Of a stretch of DNA of 64,000 bases, positions 29,511 through 39,496 are shown piece by piece. The DNA is taken from contig NZ_VOHD01000006.1 of NCBI RefSeq assembly GCF_007859395.1, positions 620,001 through 684,000 of the forward strand, given 5' to 3'. The first letter of the stretch is position 1. The number at the start of each line of letters is the position of its first letter. Position numbers and translations under genes: made by a program. The notes under the pieces are model-generated. The model made no database searches and had not been told where the DNA came from. It saw nothing but the letters and a program-made list of their open reading frames with translations. This stretch comes from Planomicrobium sp. CPCC 101110 (GTDB taxonomy: Bacteria > Bacillota > Bacilli > Bacillales_A > Planococcaceae).

Positions 29511-30284
29511 TTATTTCCCTTTGAATTGTGCTTCGCGTTTTTCGAGAAAAGCCTGTATGCCTTCTTTCGCATCTTCCGATTCGAAAACCGTTCCGAATGA
29601 CCGGGCTTCCGCTTCAACCCCTTCAAAATAAGAAGCATGTTTTGCGTATTGAAGCATATCAATCGCCGCCTTCACTGCCACCGGGCTTTTCTTCGCAATT
29701 TTCCTCGCAATTGAAAGCGTTTGCGGAAGAAGCTCTTCTTCGGCATATGCCCTGTTGGCAAGTCCAAACTGTGCCGCTTCTGTTCCTGAAATCGGGTCGC
29801 TGGTCAACAGCATTTCTGCCGCTTTTGCAATGCCGACATATCTCGGCAAACGCTGCGTGCCAGCAAATCCGGGAATCAGGCCCAGTTGAAGTTCAGGCAG
29901 ACCCAGTTTAGCATTTTCAGTTACAAAACGCATATGGCAGCTCATTGCCAGTTCCAGTCCGCCTCCTAAAGCCGCTCCATGGATAGCGGCTATGACAGGC
30001 TTTCGGAAAGATTCAACTCGTTCGAAAACCTTTTGGCCGCTTGCAGAAAGCTGCGAAAATTCTTCGCCTGAAACGACAGCAGTAAATTCCTTGATGTCAG
30101 CGCCCGCCGAGAAAAATCTTCCCTCCCCGTGCAGGACGATAACCCGGACTTCTTCATCATGCTCCACTTGATTGAGCAGTTCGTCCACTTCCAAAATCAG
30201 CGAGCGCGATAAAGCGTTTGCCGGAGGACGGTTGATCGCGGCAACTGCGACGCCGCCTTCCTTTGTCCAACTAATGAATTCCAT
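29511..30284 (-). CDS. fadB: Enoyl-CoA hydratase of fatty-acid beta-oxidation (FadB-like)
   Basis: It hydrates trans-2-enoyl-CoA. The crotonase fold is shown by the oxyanion-hole segments [13 protein letters not shown] and [18 protein letters not shown], and the catalytic region [20 protein letters not shown]. The 257 residues equal one crotonase domain, so it lacks the dehydrogenase part of the enterobacterial FadB. It lies between fadR and etfB as in B. subtilis (ysiB). Confidence 0.93.
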   Translation of the reverse strand: MEFISWTKEGGVAVAAINRPPANALSRSLILEVDELLNQVEHDEEVRVIVLHGEGRFFSAGADIKEFTAVVSGEEFSQLSASGQKVFERVESFRKPVIAAIHGAALGGGLELAMSCHMRFVTENAKLGLPELQLGLIPGFAGTQRLPRYVGIAKAAEMLLTSDPISGTEAAQFGLANRAYAEEELLPQTLSIARKIAKKSPVAVKAAIDMLQYAKHASYFEGVEAEARSFGTVFESEDAKEGIQAFLEKREAQFKGK

Positions 30285-30300
30285 TCGATGAGCCCCTTTC

Positions 30301-30885
30301 TTATGTGCGCATGCCTTTCATCAGCAAGCGATGAACCTTAGGCGCCAATTCGACTAAATCGTACTTATGGTCATTCATCACCCAAGTAGTGATCGTCTCA
30401 TCCATTGTACCGAAAACCATCTGCCTTGCTAGACGGATATCCATCGACTTGTCAAATTCCCCGTTTTCCATTCCTAAAACCAAGATTTTATCCATCAGCT
30501 TCAAGTATTCTCTTAACACGCCATTTATTCTCATACGGATTTCGGAATTCGACTGCCGAAGTTCGAGTTGAGTGACAATGGCGAGATGGATATCGCTTGC
30601 AAGCAAACCGAAGTGGCTTTCAATCATGGAGCCGAGCTTTTCTGAAGCTGTACTTTCTTTTGAGATGATTTCTTCCAGTTTGCTGACGAACATCCCCATT
30701 TTTTCCTGGAATACCGAAATAAGAATGTCTTCTTTGTTTTTGAAATATAAATAAATGGTTCCATCAGCTACACCAGCTTGTTTAGCAATCTTCGATACTT
30801 GTGCCTGATGGTAGCCATTTTCAGCAATGACGATAACTGCCGCATCGATGATTTGCCTGTATTTCGGTTTATCCTTGTTTACCAA
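30301..30885 (-). CDS. fadR: TetR-family fatty-acid degradation regulator FadR (YsiA-like)
   Basis: This is a repressor released by long-chain acyl-CoA. The helix-turn-helix is [20 protein letters not shown], close to that of B. subtilis FadR; the C-terminal helical domain binds the ligand. TTG 30885 is chosen because GGTGGTG lies about five bases upstream and the product then has 194 residues, the length of the B. subtilis protein. A near-consensus FadR operator lies just upstream, so the gene is probably autoregulated. Confidence 0.92.
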   Translation of the reverse strand: MVNKDKPKYRQIIDAAVIVIAENGYHQAQVSKIAKQAGVADGTIYLYFKNKEDILISVFQEKMGMFVSKLEEIISKESTASEKLGSMIESHFGLLASDIHLAIVTQLELRQSNSEIRMRINGVLREYLKLMDKILVLGMENGEFDKSMDIRLARQMVFGTMDETITTWVMNDHKYDLVELAPKVHRLLMKGMRT

Positions 30886-30903
30886 CTCATCACCACCCAA
30901 AAA

Positions 30904-30945
30904 AATATGAAAATATGAATGGCTGTTCATTCATATTTTCATATT
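30904..30945 (-). promoter_or_regulatory. FadR operator inside a perfect 18-bp inverted repeat
   Basis: Positions 30916-30933 read TGAATGGCTGTTCATTCA, close to the B. subtilis FadR consensus TGAATGAMTANTCATTCA. The symmetry extends to 18-bp arms (30904-30921 and 30928-30945) around six bases. On the minus strand a T-run follows, so the same hairpin could also stop readthrough from lcfA. Confidence 0.75.
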
Positions 30946-30969
30946 ATAGGCTATGCTATAGGGTGTCAA
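30941..30969 (-). promoter_or_regulatory. Promoter of fadR-fadB-etfB-etfA
   Basis: A perfect -35 TTGACA (30969-30964) is followed either by TATAAT at 15 bases (30948-30943) or by TAATAT at 17 bases (30946-30941). Both -10 candidates touch the FadR palindrome, so a bound repressor would block the promoter. Confidence 0.6.
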
Positions 30970-31016
30970 GCTTTAACCTCTTACCGTTATTGCCGTCTCC
31001 CCGCCCCTTTCCCCAA

Positions 31017-32708
31017 TCAAGATGGAATGGCTTCATTCTGCTTCGCGACTTCTTCATCCACAAGCTTGCGGCGCAGTATTTTGCCTACCGCTGTTTTTGG
31101 CAGCTCTGTCCGAAATTCGTAGATGCGCGGAACTTTGAAAGCCGCTAACCGTTCGCGGCAATAGCTGTCAAACTCTTTTTCCGTTACGTGGTACCCTTCT
31201 TTTTGGACAATGAACGCTTTGACTGTTTCCCCGCGGTAAGGGTCAGGTATTCCCGCCACGACACATTCCTGCACCGCTTCATGTTCATAGAGCACCTCTT
31301 CGATTTCGCGCGGGTAGATATTAAAGCCTCCGGCGATGATCATGTCCTTTTTGCGGTCGACGATGAAAAGATGCCCTTCAGCGTCCATGTAGCCCAAATC
31401 TCCAGTCAGCAGCCAACCGTCCACTATAGTGGCGGCTGTTTCTTCAGGCCGGTTCCAATACCCTTTCATCACTTGCGGCCCTTTAATGGCAACTTCCCCT
31501 ATTTCGCCGTTTCGGACAGGTTCTGTCGTTCCTGTACGAAAAATTCGGCAATCCGTGTCAGGATAAGGAAGACCTACTGACCCTTTCGGACGTTCCCCCC
31601 ATACGAGATTTGAATGGGTTACCGGCGAAGTCTCGGTCAAGCCATATCCTTCGACCAATTTGCCTCCGGTAATTGCCTCGAACTTTTCCTGCACTTCCAG
31701 AGGCAGCGGGGCAGAACCGCTCAAGCAAGCTTCGATCGAAGACAAATCATATTTCGAAATATCCGGGTGGTTCATCAAACCGATATACAGTGTAGGCGCT
31801 CCCGGGAAAAGTGTCGGCTTCTGCTTGTCGATAGTTTTCAATGCCATTTCAGCATCGAATTTCGGCAATAGGACCATCCGGTTGCCTTGCATGACTGAAA
31901 GAATAAGCACTGTTGTCAATCCATAGACATGGAACAAGGGGATGATGCCCAAAATCGTCTCTTCGCCTCTTTTGCATTTATAAAGCCAGCTGTCGCACAT
32001 CGTCGCATTGGAAATAAGATTTTTATGCGTTAGCATGACCCCTTTCGGCGATCCTGTCGTACCTCCGGTATATTGAAGCAGCGCCAGATCTTCCTCAAAA
32101 TTGAACGGCGGCTCTTGCACTTCCGGAACAGCGCTCTTTAAGATTTCAGCGAAGAGGTGGTTGATGCCCCGATGCTCTACTTTGACGGATACCCCGTGCT
32201 GCCGTTTCTGTATGAATGGATAGGCGACGTTTTTCGGGAATGGCAGAAAATCCTTTATGCCGGTCACGATGAGATTTTCCAATTTTGTTTCTTTGACGAC
32301 TGCGGAAACACGCGGAAACAGGATGTCAAGCGCTACAATTGCGCGGGCTCCGCAATCTTTCATTTGAAAAGCGATTTCGCGTTCCGTGTAAAGCGGATTG
32401 GTCATGACAACTACGCCGCCGGCATATAGAATGCCGTAAAAGCTGATGACCGCCTGCGGACAGTTCGGCAGCATAATCGCCACCCTGTCTCCTTTTTCAA
32501 TGCCAAGTTTCTGCAAGTAATTCGCAAATTTCAAAGAGGATTGATACAGTTCCCGATAAGAAAGATCTTTTCCCATAAAATGAACAGCCACTTTTTCCGG
32601 AAACTGTTCATTGGCCTGGGTCAAATATTTTTGGACCGGGATGCTGGGGTAGGAAAGCGTATGCGGCACTTCTGGCGGGTAATGTGCGAGCCAAGGCTTT
32701 TGTATCAT
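31017..32708 (-). CDS. lcfA: Long-chain-fatty-acid--CoA ligase
   Basis: It activates fatty acids to acyl-CoA for beta-oxidation. The AMP-binding signature YTGGTTGSPKGVMLTHKN lies near residue 213, GYGLTETSPVTH near 347, GDLGYMDAEGHLFIVDRKKD (in pieces) near 440, and the C-terminal lysine in PKTAVGKILRRKL. The 563 residues are full length. GGGAGGT precedes the ATG by seven bases. Promoter and cre candidate lie upstream. Confidence 0.95.
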   Translation of the reverse strand: MIQKPWLAHYPPEVPHTLSYPSIPVQKYLTQANEQFPEKVAVHFMGKDLSYRELYQSSLKFANYLQKLGIEKGDRVAIMLPNCPQAVISFYGILYAGGVVVMTNPLYTEREIAFQMKDCGARAIVALDILFPRVSAVVKETKLENLIVTGIKDFLPFPKNVAYPFIQKRQHGVSVKVEHRGINHLFAEILKSAVPEVQEPPFNFEEDLALLQYTGGTTGSPKGVMLTHKNLISNATMCDSWLYKCKRGEETILGIIPLFHVYGLTTVLILSVMQGNRMVLLPKFDAEMALKTIDKQKPTLFPGAPTLYIGLMNHPDISKYDLSSIEACLSGSAPLPLEVQEKFEAITGGKLVEGYGLTETSPVTHSNLVWGERPKGSVGLPYPDTDCRIFRTGTTEPVRNGEIGEVAIKGPQVMKGYWNRPEETAATIVDGWLLTGDLGYMDAEGHLFIVDRKKDMIIAGGFNIYPREIEEVLYEHEAVQECVVAGIPDPYRGETVKAFIVQKEGYHVTEKEFDSYCRERLAAFKVPRIYEFRTELPKTAVGKILRRKLVDEEVAKQNEAIPS

Positions 32709-32756
32709 TCTTCATACCTCCCATTTGATCGGATTCGTGCGAATATTCCTATTTCA

Positions 32757-32785
32757 ATTATAAAGAATAATGGTATCGCTTACAA
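32757..32785 (-). promoter_or_regulatory. lcfA promoter with overlapping CcpA (cre) site candidate
   Basis: TTGTAA (32785-32780), a 17-base spacer and a perfect TATAAT (32762-32757). Positions 32784-32771 read TGTAAGCGATACCA, one mismatch from the cre consensus TGWNANCGNTNWCA, covering the -35 and spacer. This would place lcfA under carbon catabolite repression. Confidence 0.6.
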
Positions 32786-32805
32786 TCTATTTTTGGACGA
32801 AACAA

Positions 32806-32842
32806 AAGCAGGCAGCCAGTTTCCGCCCGGCTGCCTGCTTTT
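32806..32842 (-). terminator. Intrinsic terminator after the small membrane peptide gene
   Basis: A 14-bp stem (AAAAGCAGGCAGCC / GGCTGCCTGCTTTT) with an 11-base loop lies directly after the small ORF stop and before the lcfA promoter. Confidence 0.85.
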
Positions 32843-32919
32843 TATAGAAAGAGAAATACTAAACCCACTAGTATGAATATGACACAACAAACAAATAATA
32901 TCTTGATCAAGTTTTCCAT
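32842..32919 (-). CDS. Small single-span membrane peptide (25 residues), not previously named
   Basis: ATG 32919 to TAA 32842 encodes 25 residues beginning MENLIKIL and continuing as one almost wholly hydrophobic helix (FVCCVIFILVGLVFLFL). AGGAG stands nine bases upstream and overlaps the stop codon of the DUF350 gene (TCT TAG GAG), so translation is probably coupled. A strong terminator follows at once. The position, ribosome binding site and composition support a real gene. The function is unknown; a partner of the DUF350 membrane protein is an inference. Confidence 0.6.
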   Translation of the reverse strand: MENLIKILFVCCVIFILVGLVFLFL

Positions 32920-32931
32920 TTGGCCCAACTC

Positions 32932-33345
32932 CTAAGAAATACTGGCACCGACGACATATGATAATCCGACGGAAATTGTCATTGATATGAACCCGACGGA
33001 ACGGTTGTCACGTTCAATTTCATCGTCCACATTGAATTTCGGGGTCAGAAATTCAAATAGGACGTATGCAAAAATGAGCAGCGCAAAACCATATAGACCC
33101 CAGCCGATCATTTCGAGCAATGTATTATGCTGATCGATGGAAAAGCGGAAAATATTCGTAACGCCGAAAATTTTCCCCCCTGTCGCCATTGCGACCGCAA
33201 CATTGCCTTTTTTGATTTCTTCCCAATTTTTGTACTTTGTTATAATTTCAAAAATCACCATTGAAACAATCAAACATAAGACGACTACGCTGAAATAGCC
33301 GGCTGTTTCAACGAGCGGGTGGGTCCAAAATCCAGTTTCCGACAT
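32932..33345 (-). CDS. yshE: DUF350 membrane protein, YshE-like
   Basis: A 137-residue integral membrane protein with four hydrophobic helices. The DUF350 pattern is visible in GNVAVAMATGGKIFGV and the paired helices around AYVLFEFLTPKFNVDDE. The function is not known. It lies between mutS2 and lcfA as yshE does in B. subtilis. Confidence 0.85.
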   Translation of the reverse strand: MSETGFWTHPLVETAGYFSVVVLCLIVSMVIFEIITKYKNWEEIKKGNVAVAMATGGKIFGVTNIFRFSIDQHNTLLEMIGWGLYGFALLIFAYVLFEFLTPKFNVDDEIERDNRSVGFISMTISVGLSYVVGASIS

Positions 33346-33368
33346 GTTCTATTCTCCCTTTTCAAAAA

Positions 33369-35729
33369 TCACTTTAGTTCAGCAACCGTAACGCCAGAAC
33401 CGCCTTCTCCCGCTTCGCCGAAACGATAGCTTTTCACGCGCGGATGTTTTTTCAGATACTGCTGCACCCCTTGGCGAAGCGCTCCTGTGCCTTTGCCATG
33501 GATGATCGATACTTGGTGGTAATTTGATAGTAAAGCATCATCAATATATTTTTCAACACGCGCAAGTGCATCTTCGTAGCGCTCCCCTCGCAAATCAAGC
33601 TCTAACTTAATGTGGGAATCGCGGTTTTTAAGCGTCGCCATAGCGCGGGTTTCTTTTTGTTTTTCAGGTTTTGTATAGGACAAATCAGATTCCGGCAGTT
33701 TCATCTTCAAAATGCCGATTTGGACCGTCCATTCGTTAGCGGATACTTTTTCGATCAGCGTCCCTTTCTGGCCGTATGAAATGATTTTCACTTCATCATT
33801 CGGTTGGAGGGCGCGTGTTTGGTTGGCTTTCGCAGCTTTTTTCAAGACCCGGTTTTCAGGCATGGCCGCTTCCAGCCGCTTTTTAGCGTCGATCAGCTGA
33901 TGCTCTTTAACGACCGAAGCTTGTTCCATTTGCATTTTGCGCAAATCAGACATCACAGCTTCCGCTTCCCGTGTCGCCTGCTCTACAATTTTGCGCGCTT
34001 TTTCTTTCGCTTTTTCCTCCAGGCGCTCTTTTTGGTTTTCATATTGCTTCAGCTGGTCTTCCAGCTCTTTCTTCAATCGTTCCGACTCTTGGAGCACTTC
34101 ACTTGAACGCTCCGCATCCCTTTCGGATTCCCTGCGGCTCTTTTCAAGAGAAGCGATCATCGAATCGACTTCTCGCCGATCAGTGCCGGTAAAGCTTTTC
34201 GCATGGTTTATAATGTGTTCCGGCAAACCGAGCCGTTTGGAAATTTCAAAGGCATTGCTTCGTCCCGGAACCCCGATCAAAAGGCGATAGGTCGGGCTAA
34301 GCGTTTCCACATTAAATTCGACGCTGGCATTGGCGACACCCGGCCGATTAAAGCCGTAAGCTTTTAATTCCGGATAATGTGTCGTGGCAATGACGCGAGC
34401 ACCGCGTCCATGTACTTCATCCAAAAGTGAAATAGCTAGCGCCGCCCCTTCTTGCGGGTCGGTCCCGGCGCCCAATTCATCAAAGATGACCAGTGAATTT
34501 TCATCGAACTTCGTCAAAATATCAACGATGTTGACCATATGGGAAGAGAATGTACTCAAGCTTTGCTCGATTGACTGTTCATCGCCGATATCCGCAAACA
34601 CTTGATCAAACACTGCCAGCTCCGAACCGTCCAGTGCCGGCACCGGCAAGCCGGCTTGAGCCATCAGCGTACAAAGGCCGACAGTTTTAAGCGTGACCGT
34701 CTTCCCTCCTGTATTCGGGCCTGTGATGACAATCGCTGTAATGTCGCCGCCAAATTCAATATCATTCGCCACCACTTCATCGATTGGAATAAGCGGATGG
34801 CGGGCTTTGCGCAAGTTGATATAGCCTTCTGCATTTATTGCGGGCTTCGAGCATTTATTGGCCGCACCGTATTTCGCCTTTGCCAGGATCAAATCAATTT
34901 CGCCGAGCACTCCGACCAGTGTAAACAATTCATGCGCAACTTCCTGCACTTGCGCAGACAAGACTTGCAGAATTCGGTCGATTTCCTCTTTTTCCTTCAC
35001 TTTCAGCCGGCGCACTTCATTGTTCGCTTGAACCACTGCGTCCGGTTCGATGAATAATGTCTGGCCTGAAGACGATGAATCGTGCACAATGCCCCCGTAA
35101 TGGCTGCGGTATTCCTGTTTGACCGGAATCACGTAGCGGTCGTTACGGATTGTCACGATGGAATCAGACAGCATTTTTGACGCATTTTTTCCGCGGATCA
35201 AACTTTCCAGGCGTTCCCGAACACGGCTTTCCTGGGAACGCAGCTGCTGGCGGATGGTCCGAAGCGCAGCACTCGCGCTATCCAGTACACCGCCGTTGTC
35301 GTCGATGCACATGTTGATATCGTGTTCAAGCGACGTCAATATCGGCATCGACTCTTTTTTTTCAAGGAAATGGGGAATATCAATTCCGCCTTCTTCTTGG
35401 ATAGTTTCAAAAAACTGGCGTAGGATCCGGCTGGCGCGGATGGTCGATGAAACTTCCATCAATTCAACCGGGCTCAGCATACCGCCGATCTGGGCACGCT
35501 TGGCGTGCATGCGGATATCGAATATTCCGCCCATCGGTACGTTGTTTTTGACGCGCAGCACATTTGCAGCTTCATCCATTTGATCCAGCAAAATCTGGAC
35601 TTCGTTGATGTCTGTTGAGGGCACCAGTCCATCAACATGTGATTTTCCGAGTGAAGAAGTACAGTAACGCGCCACTTCTTCCCGGATTTTATAATATTCA
35701 AGTGTCCTTAACGCACGTTCTGCAATCAA
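33369..35729 (-). CDS. mutS2: Endonuclease MutS2 (ribosome-associated / anti-recombination ATPase)
   Basis: The 786-residue protein has the MutS core and ATPase ([32 protein letters not shown]), a long charged coiled coil (about 515-635) and a C-terminal Smr domain ([26 protein letters not shown]). MutS2 lacks the mismatch-recognition domain; recent work in B. subtilis links it to collided ribosomes. TTG 35729 is chosen because AGGAGG lies seven bases upstream; the GTG at 35738 overlaps that site. Confidence 0.95.
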   Translation of the reverse strand: MIAERALRTLEYYKIREEVARYCTSSLGKSHVDGLVPSTDINEVQILLDQMDEAANVLRVKNNVPMGGIFDIRMHAKRAQIGGMLSPVELMEVSSTIRASRILRQFFETIQEEGGIDIPHFLEKKESMPILTSLEHDINMCIDDNGGVLDSASAALRTIRQQLRSQESRVRERLESLIRGKNASKMLSDSIVTIRNDRYVIPVKQEYRSHYGGIVHDSSSSGQTLFIEPDAVVQANNEVRRLKVKEKEEIDRILQVLSAQVQEVAHELFTLVGVLGEIDLILAKAKYGAANKCSKPAINAEGYINLRKARHPLIPIDEVVANDIEFGGDITAIVITGPNTGGKTVTLKTVGLCTLMAQAGLPVPALDGSELAVFDQVFADIGDEQSIEQSLSTFSSHMVNIVDILTKFDENSLVIFDELGAGTDPQEGAALAISLLDEVHGRGARVIATTHYPELKAYGFNRPGVANASVEFNVETLSPTYRLLIGVPGRSNAFEISKRLGLPEHIINHAKSFTGTDRREVDSMIASLEKSRRESERDAERSSEVLQESERLKKELEDQLKQYENQKERLEEKAKEKARKIVEQATREAEAVMSDLRKMQMEQASVVKEHQLIDAKKRLEAAMPENRVLKKAAKANQTRALQPNDEVKIISYGQKGTLIEKVSANEWTVQIGILKMKLPESDLSYTKPEKQKETRAMATLKNRDSHIKLELDLRGERYEDALARVEKYIDDALLSNYHQVSIIHGKGTGALRQGVQQYLKKHPRVKSYRFGEAGEGGSGVTVAELK

Positions 35730-35741
35730 AGGAGACACCTC

Positions 35742-37445
35742 CTATTTTTTCAGGTATTCTTGCAACTTCTCGAGCGGCCATGTATTGACCACATGGTCCT
35801 TTTTCAACCATGCTTTTTGTGCATGCTTGACGCCTGTTCCCATGACTTCCAGCTGGTCAATTGCGTGGGCATCGGTATTGATCGCCACCGGCACACCTTT
35901 TTCCTGTGCCATTTCCAAATGCTCCACGGCCAAATCCAAGCGGTACGGGCTGGCGTTCAGTTCTACGATTTTACCATATTCCTTCGCCCAGTCCAGCAAT
36001 TGTTCCATGTCCGGGTCATATCCGCTCCGCTGTCCGACTATACGTCCTGTCGGATGCGCAATCATGTCCACATGGGGATTTTTCATAGCCGTTAAAATCC
36101 GGGCCATGATTTGTTCCTGCGGCTGCTGGAAGCTTGAATGGATGCTTGCAATGACAAAATCGAGCTGCTCCAACACTTCATCATCAAAATCAAGCGAGCC
36201 GTCCGGTAAAATATCCATTTCAGTCCCGGACATCACTTCAATGCCTTCGTATTTTCTGTTCAATTCGCGGATTTCAGCGTTTTGTTTCAACAGGCGTTCC
36301 GGCGTCAAGCCGTTGGCCACTTTCAAATAATGCGAATGGTCGGTGATGACCATATAGCTATAGCCCCGATCCCGGCAAGCTTCCACCATTTCTGTCAGGG
36401 AGTGGGCACCGTCCGACCAGGTCGTATGCATATGCAGGTCGCCTTTGATGTCCGGCAGGTCGACAAGCAGAGGCAATTCCCCCAAGCGGTCGATTTCCCG
36501 CCCGTCTTCCCGGACTGTCGGCGGAATGAATGGCAAGTCGAAATGCGCATAAAACTCGGTTTCGTTTTCGAAAGTCTTGACCGTTCCATCGCTTTGTTCC
36601 ACACCGTATTCGCTGATTTTCTTGTTTTGTGATTTTGCGAGCTGGCGCATTTTGACATTATGGTCTTTCGAACCTGTAAAATGGTGGAGCGCCGTCGCGA
36701 ACTCTTCCAGCGCGACCAAACGGAAATCAACGTCGATTTTCTCCTGGAATTCTACTGTGACGGACACTTTCGTATCGCCTGCCGCTATCGTTTCTTCCAC
36801 CGGAAGCGCTGCCAGCAGCTGTTCTCTCACACCGACCGGATCTGTTGTCGCAATGATAAAATCGAGGTCTTTGCTGGTCTCTTTTGTACGCCGGTAACTG
36901 CCGGCGACCGAGAACTTCGCTACCGCTTCGATTTTTGACAGCACATCTTCGATGAACCCTACAGCTTCTTCTGTCCGCCAAATCGGATGGCGGCCCGGTT
37001 TGGAATCAAAATCCGCCAATTCCTTCAAGATTTTTTCTTCCGACTTCGGCCCGAAGCCCGGCAATTTTTGGATGTCGTGCGCAAGGCACGCCTGCATCAA
37101 CGCTTCCGCGGAATCGATGCCCAGTTCTTTATAGAGTTTGGCAATCTTCTTGCCGCCCATGCCCTGAATTTTCATCAGCGGCAGCAGCCCTTTCGGCACT
37201 TCGTTTTGCAGTTCTTCCAAGACAGTGGATTTCCCGTCAGCCATCAATTCCAAGATGACGTCACCCGTCCCTTTTCCGATGCCCTTGAGCTTTGTGACGT
37301 CCTTGATTTCATCCAGGCTGCGCTGGTCAAGTTCGAGCGCTTGTGCGGCTTTCCGGAATGCCGAAACTTTGAACGGGTTTTCCCCTTTCAACTCCATATA
37401 TAATGCGATTTTCTCAAGCGTTCTGATGATAATTTTTTTATTCAT
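35742..37445 (-). CDS. polX: DNA polymerase/3'-5' exonuclease PolX
   Basis: A family X repair polymerase of 567 residues. Helix-hairpin-helix segments (LKGIGKGTGDVILE, IQGMGGKKIAKLYKELG) precede the nucleotidyltransferase core (SVAGSYRRTKETSKDLDFII). A PHP domain with the metal ligands DLHMHTTWSDGAHS and ITDHSHYLKVANG gives the 3'-5' exonuclease. It lies between cvpA and mutS2, as in B. subtilis (yshC). Confidence 0.96.
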   Translation of the reverse strand: MNKKIIIRTLEKIALYMELKGENPFKVSAFRKAAQALELDQRSLDEIKDVTKLKGIGKGTGDVILELMADGKSTVLEELQNEVPKGLLPLMKIQGMGGKKIAKLYKELGIDSAEALMQACLAHDIQKLPGFGPKSEEKILKELADFDSKPGRHPIWRTEEAVGFIEDVLSKIEAVAKFSVAGSYRRTKETSKDLDFIIATTDPVGVREQLLAALPVEETIAAGDTKVSVTVEFQEKIDVDFRLVALEEFATALHHFTGSKDHNVKMRQLAKSQNKKISEYGVEQSDGTVKTFENETEFYAHFDLPFIPPTVREDGREIDRLGELPLLVDLPDIKGDLHMHTTWSDGAHSLTEMVEACRDRGYSYMVITDHSHYLKVANGLTPERLLKQNAEIRELNRKYEGIEVMSGTEMDILPDGSLDFDDEVLEQLDFVIASIHSSFQQPQEQIMARILTAMKNPHVDMIAHPTGRIVGQRSGYDPDMEQLLDWAKEYGKIVELNASPYRLDLAVEHLEMAQEKGVPVAINTDAHAIDQLEVMGTGVKHAQKAWLKKDHVVNTWPLEKLQEYLKK

Positions 37446-37470
37446 GCAGAATCCTCCAGTTTCAGACTTG

Positions 37471-37501
37471 AAAAAAACTTCCCTCGGTAAGAGAGAAGTT
37501 C
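37471..37501 (-). terminator. Possible terminator between cvpA and polX
   Basis: AACTTCTCTC / GAGGGAAGTT arms (one G-T pair) with a five-base loop are followed by seven T on the minus strand. Confidence 0.6.
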
Positions 37502-37505
37502 CTAC

Positions 37506-38051
37506 TTACATATAAATATACCACCATTCTTTTACTTTCTCGGAGAAAAAGGGTGTATGCTCCAGCATCGTTTGGGCAATCCCGGAATTCTCCAATTGAG
37601 TTTGGATTGCATCCATCGGAAGCAATGCCAACACGTATATGAAAATAAACAACAGTATGTACACTTCGATCAAGCCAAGTACGGCTCCAAGGATTTTGCT
37701 GGCAAAACCGAGCAGCGGCAAATACTTCAGGAAATCGAACATCGAAGCCAGCACTTGCAGCGCGAATTTCACCGCAAAGAAAATCAATGCAAAAGCGAAC
37801 AGCTGGTAGAACGTCTGGTCCAGATCGAGTTGCTCGACCGCAATGGTAAAACGCGATCCTTCGCTGATGGCCGGGTATGGCACCCATAGCACAAAATATT
37901 CGGCGAGTGGTTTATAATAAAGGTACGCAACTATGAGCGCTATGATAAATCCGACCATGTGGATCAGCTGTACCACTAGGCCCCTTTTAGCCCCGACAAT
38001 AAGGCCGCCAAGCAATAAAATCAATAACAGTATATCAAGCATGTTCGTCAA
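37506..38051 (-). CDS. cvpA: CvpA family membrane protein (YshB)
   Basis: A 181-residue protein with four hydrophobic helices. The family start is [21 protein letters not shown] (part) and the middle carries [18 protein letters not shown]. CvpA is tied to colicin V production and envelope stress in enterobacteria; its role in Firmicutes is unclear. Its ATG overlaps the zapA stop as ATGA. Confidence 0.88.
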   Translation of the reverse strand: MTNMLDILLLILLLGGLIVGAKRGLVVQLIHMVGFIIALIVAYLYYKPLAEYFVLWVPYPAISEGSRFTIAVEQLDLDQTFYQLFAFALIFFAVKFALQVLASMFDFLKYLPLLGFASKILGAVLGLIEVYILLFIFIYVLALLPMDAIQTQLENSGIAQTMLEHTPFFSEKVKEWWYIYM

Positions 38052-38308
38052 CCCTTCAGTTTTCGGAGTTCAAATTCCAATTGTTCTACTTGTTCTTTTA
38101 GTTTAAGATAGTCATTCACGGCATTAACCGCCGTCAAAACAGCAAGCTTCGAACTGTCAAGAGATGGATTCATCGCATGGAATTCACGCATTTTCTCATC
38201 AACCATCGACGCAACCAGGCGCATATGCCCGGAAGTTTCGCTGCCTACCATTTTATAAGTATGGCCGTATATTTCAACTGAAGTGCGAATTTTCTGCTGA
38301 TCCGACAA
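38048..38308 (-). CDS. zapA: Cell division protein ZapA
   Basis: ZapA binds FtsZ and bundles its filaments. The 86-residue protein shows the family pattern [12 protein letters not shown] at the N-terminus and a C-terminal coiled coil ([21 protein letters not shown]). TTG 38308 is the likely start: a GGGGG-type site lies about eight bases upstream, and the length matches the 85 residues of B. subtilis ZapA. It is divergent from rnhC. Confidence 0.9.
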   Translation of the reverse strand: MSDQQKIRTSVEIYGHTYKMVGSETSGHMRLVASMVDEKMREFHAMNPSLDSSKLAVLTAVNAVNDYLKLKEQVEQLEFELRKLKG

Positions 38309-38391
38309 TGCTCCATCCCCCTTTAGAATTCTATACATAATCATAACATGAACACAAGCTGCTTGTGAATCATAAGAGAGGAGACTTACCC

Positions 38392-39324
38392 ATGTCAAAT
38401 GTCGTTCTAAAATTACCAGAGGAAAGTCTGCTCCGGGTAATCGCCTACTACAAGAACCAGCAAGCGGCTGCCAAAGCCCAGTACGTCCGCTTTACAGCAA
38501 AACTGCCTGATGCGGTTGTGACTGTCTATACCTCCGGAAAAGTGATGTTCCAGGGAGCCGGAGCTGAACGTGAGGCAGGCAAATGGGGAGAGGCTGATGG
38601 AGAAGCCGCAAAAGCGGCTTCCACTAAAGGCGATGTTTTGCCTGATGGCTTTGCGGACCGCTCTGTCCTCGGTTCCGATGAAACCGGCACCGGAGACTTC
38701 TTCGGCCCCATAACCGTCGCCGCCTGCTTCGTCCCTTCGGATAAAATCGCCCTCGCCCATGAACTTGGCGTAAAGGATTCCAAATTACTGACCGATGATC
38801 ATATGCGAAAAATCGCACCGGATTTGAAAGAAGCGTTTGTCCACCACGTCCTTACGCTGAAAAACGAAAAATACAATGAAGTCCAGGCCAGAGGCTGGTC
38901 GCAAGGGAAAATCAAAGCGCTGCTGCATAACCAGGCATTGAAGCTTGTGCTGCAGAAAATGGCACCGGAGAAGCCAGACGCCATTCTCATCGACCAGTTT
39001 GCAGAACGCGGTGTCTACTACAACCACATCAAAAACGATAAAGAAATCATCCGGGAAAACGTCCTGTTCTCCACTAAAGCGGAAGGGTTGCACGTTTCTG
39101 TCGCCTGCGCTTCAATCATTGCGCGTGTCGCCTTCTTGGAGGAAATGGACCGCATGAGCCAAGAAGTCGGCGTCACGCTTCCAAAAGGAGCGGGCAAAGG
39201 GGTTGATGAAACGGCTGCGAAGATTTTGCTGAAAAAAGGGCCTGATTATTTAAAGTCGCTGACGAAGTTTCATTTTGCGAATACGAAGAAAGCACAGGTG
39301 CTCGCGGCGAAGCGCCGATCTTAA
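38392..39324 (+). CDS. rnhC: Ribonuclease HIII
   Basis: It cleaves RNA in RNA/DNA hybrids. The 310 residues begin with a TBP-like substrate-binding domain (about 1-85). The catalytic D-E-D-D set starts in [16 protein letters not shown] and includes [12 protein letters not shown] and [10 protein letters not shown] segments. GAGAGGAG stands eight bases before the ATG. This gene faces away from zapA as in B. subtilis. Confidence 0.95.
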   Translation: MSNVVLKLPEESLLRVIAYYKNQQAAAKAQYVRFTAKLPDAVVTVYTSGKVMFQGAGAEREAGKWGEADGEAAKAASTKGDVLPDGFADRSVLGSDETGTGDFFGPITVAACFVPSDKIALAHELGVKDSKLLTDDHMRKIAPDLKEAFVHHVLTLKNEKYNEVQARGWSQGKIKALLHNQALKLVLQKMAPEKPDAILIDQFAERGVYYNHIKNDKEIIRENVLFSTKAEGLHVSVACASIIARVAFLEEMDRMSQEVGVTLPKGAGKGVDETAAKILLKKGPDYLKSLTKFHFANTKKAQVLAAKRRS

Positions 39325-39446
39325 CCTCTCAGGTTTTAAAACTGCTCCTAAGATCTTCAAGCTTTTTTGGAAGGTTCATAACAACTCCTTCTTAAATAGA
39401 GCCGATAATTCCGTTCAATACTTTGAACTAACGGCATTACAATTAC

Positions 39447-39474
39447 AAAAACGGAACTCAAGGGTTCCGTTTTT
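39447..39474 (+). terminator. Intrinsic terminator downstream of rnhC, possibly bidirectional
   Basis: AAAACGGAAC / GTTCCGTTTT arms with a seven-base loop and T/A tracts on both sides. It lies between rnhC and the convergent prepilin remnant. The gap 39325-39446 shows nothing else. Confidence 0.7.
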
Positions 39475-39496
39475 CCATTCTGCTATTTCAATCAAC

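Noticed and set aside
32733-32744. Palindrome ATTCGTGCGAAT near the lcfA transcription start
   Set aside because: Short and unlike the FadR consensus; no known regulator fits, so it is not claimed as an operator.
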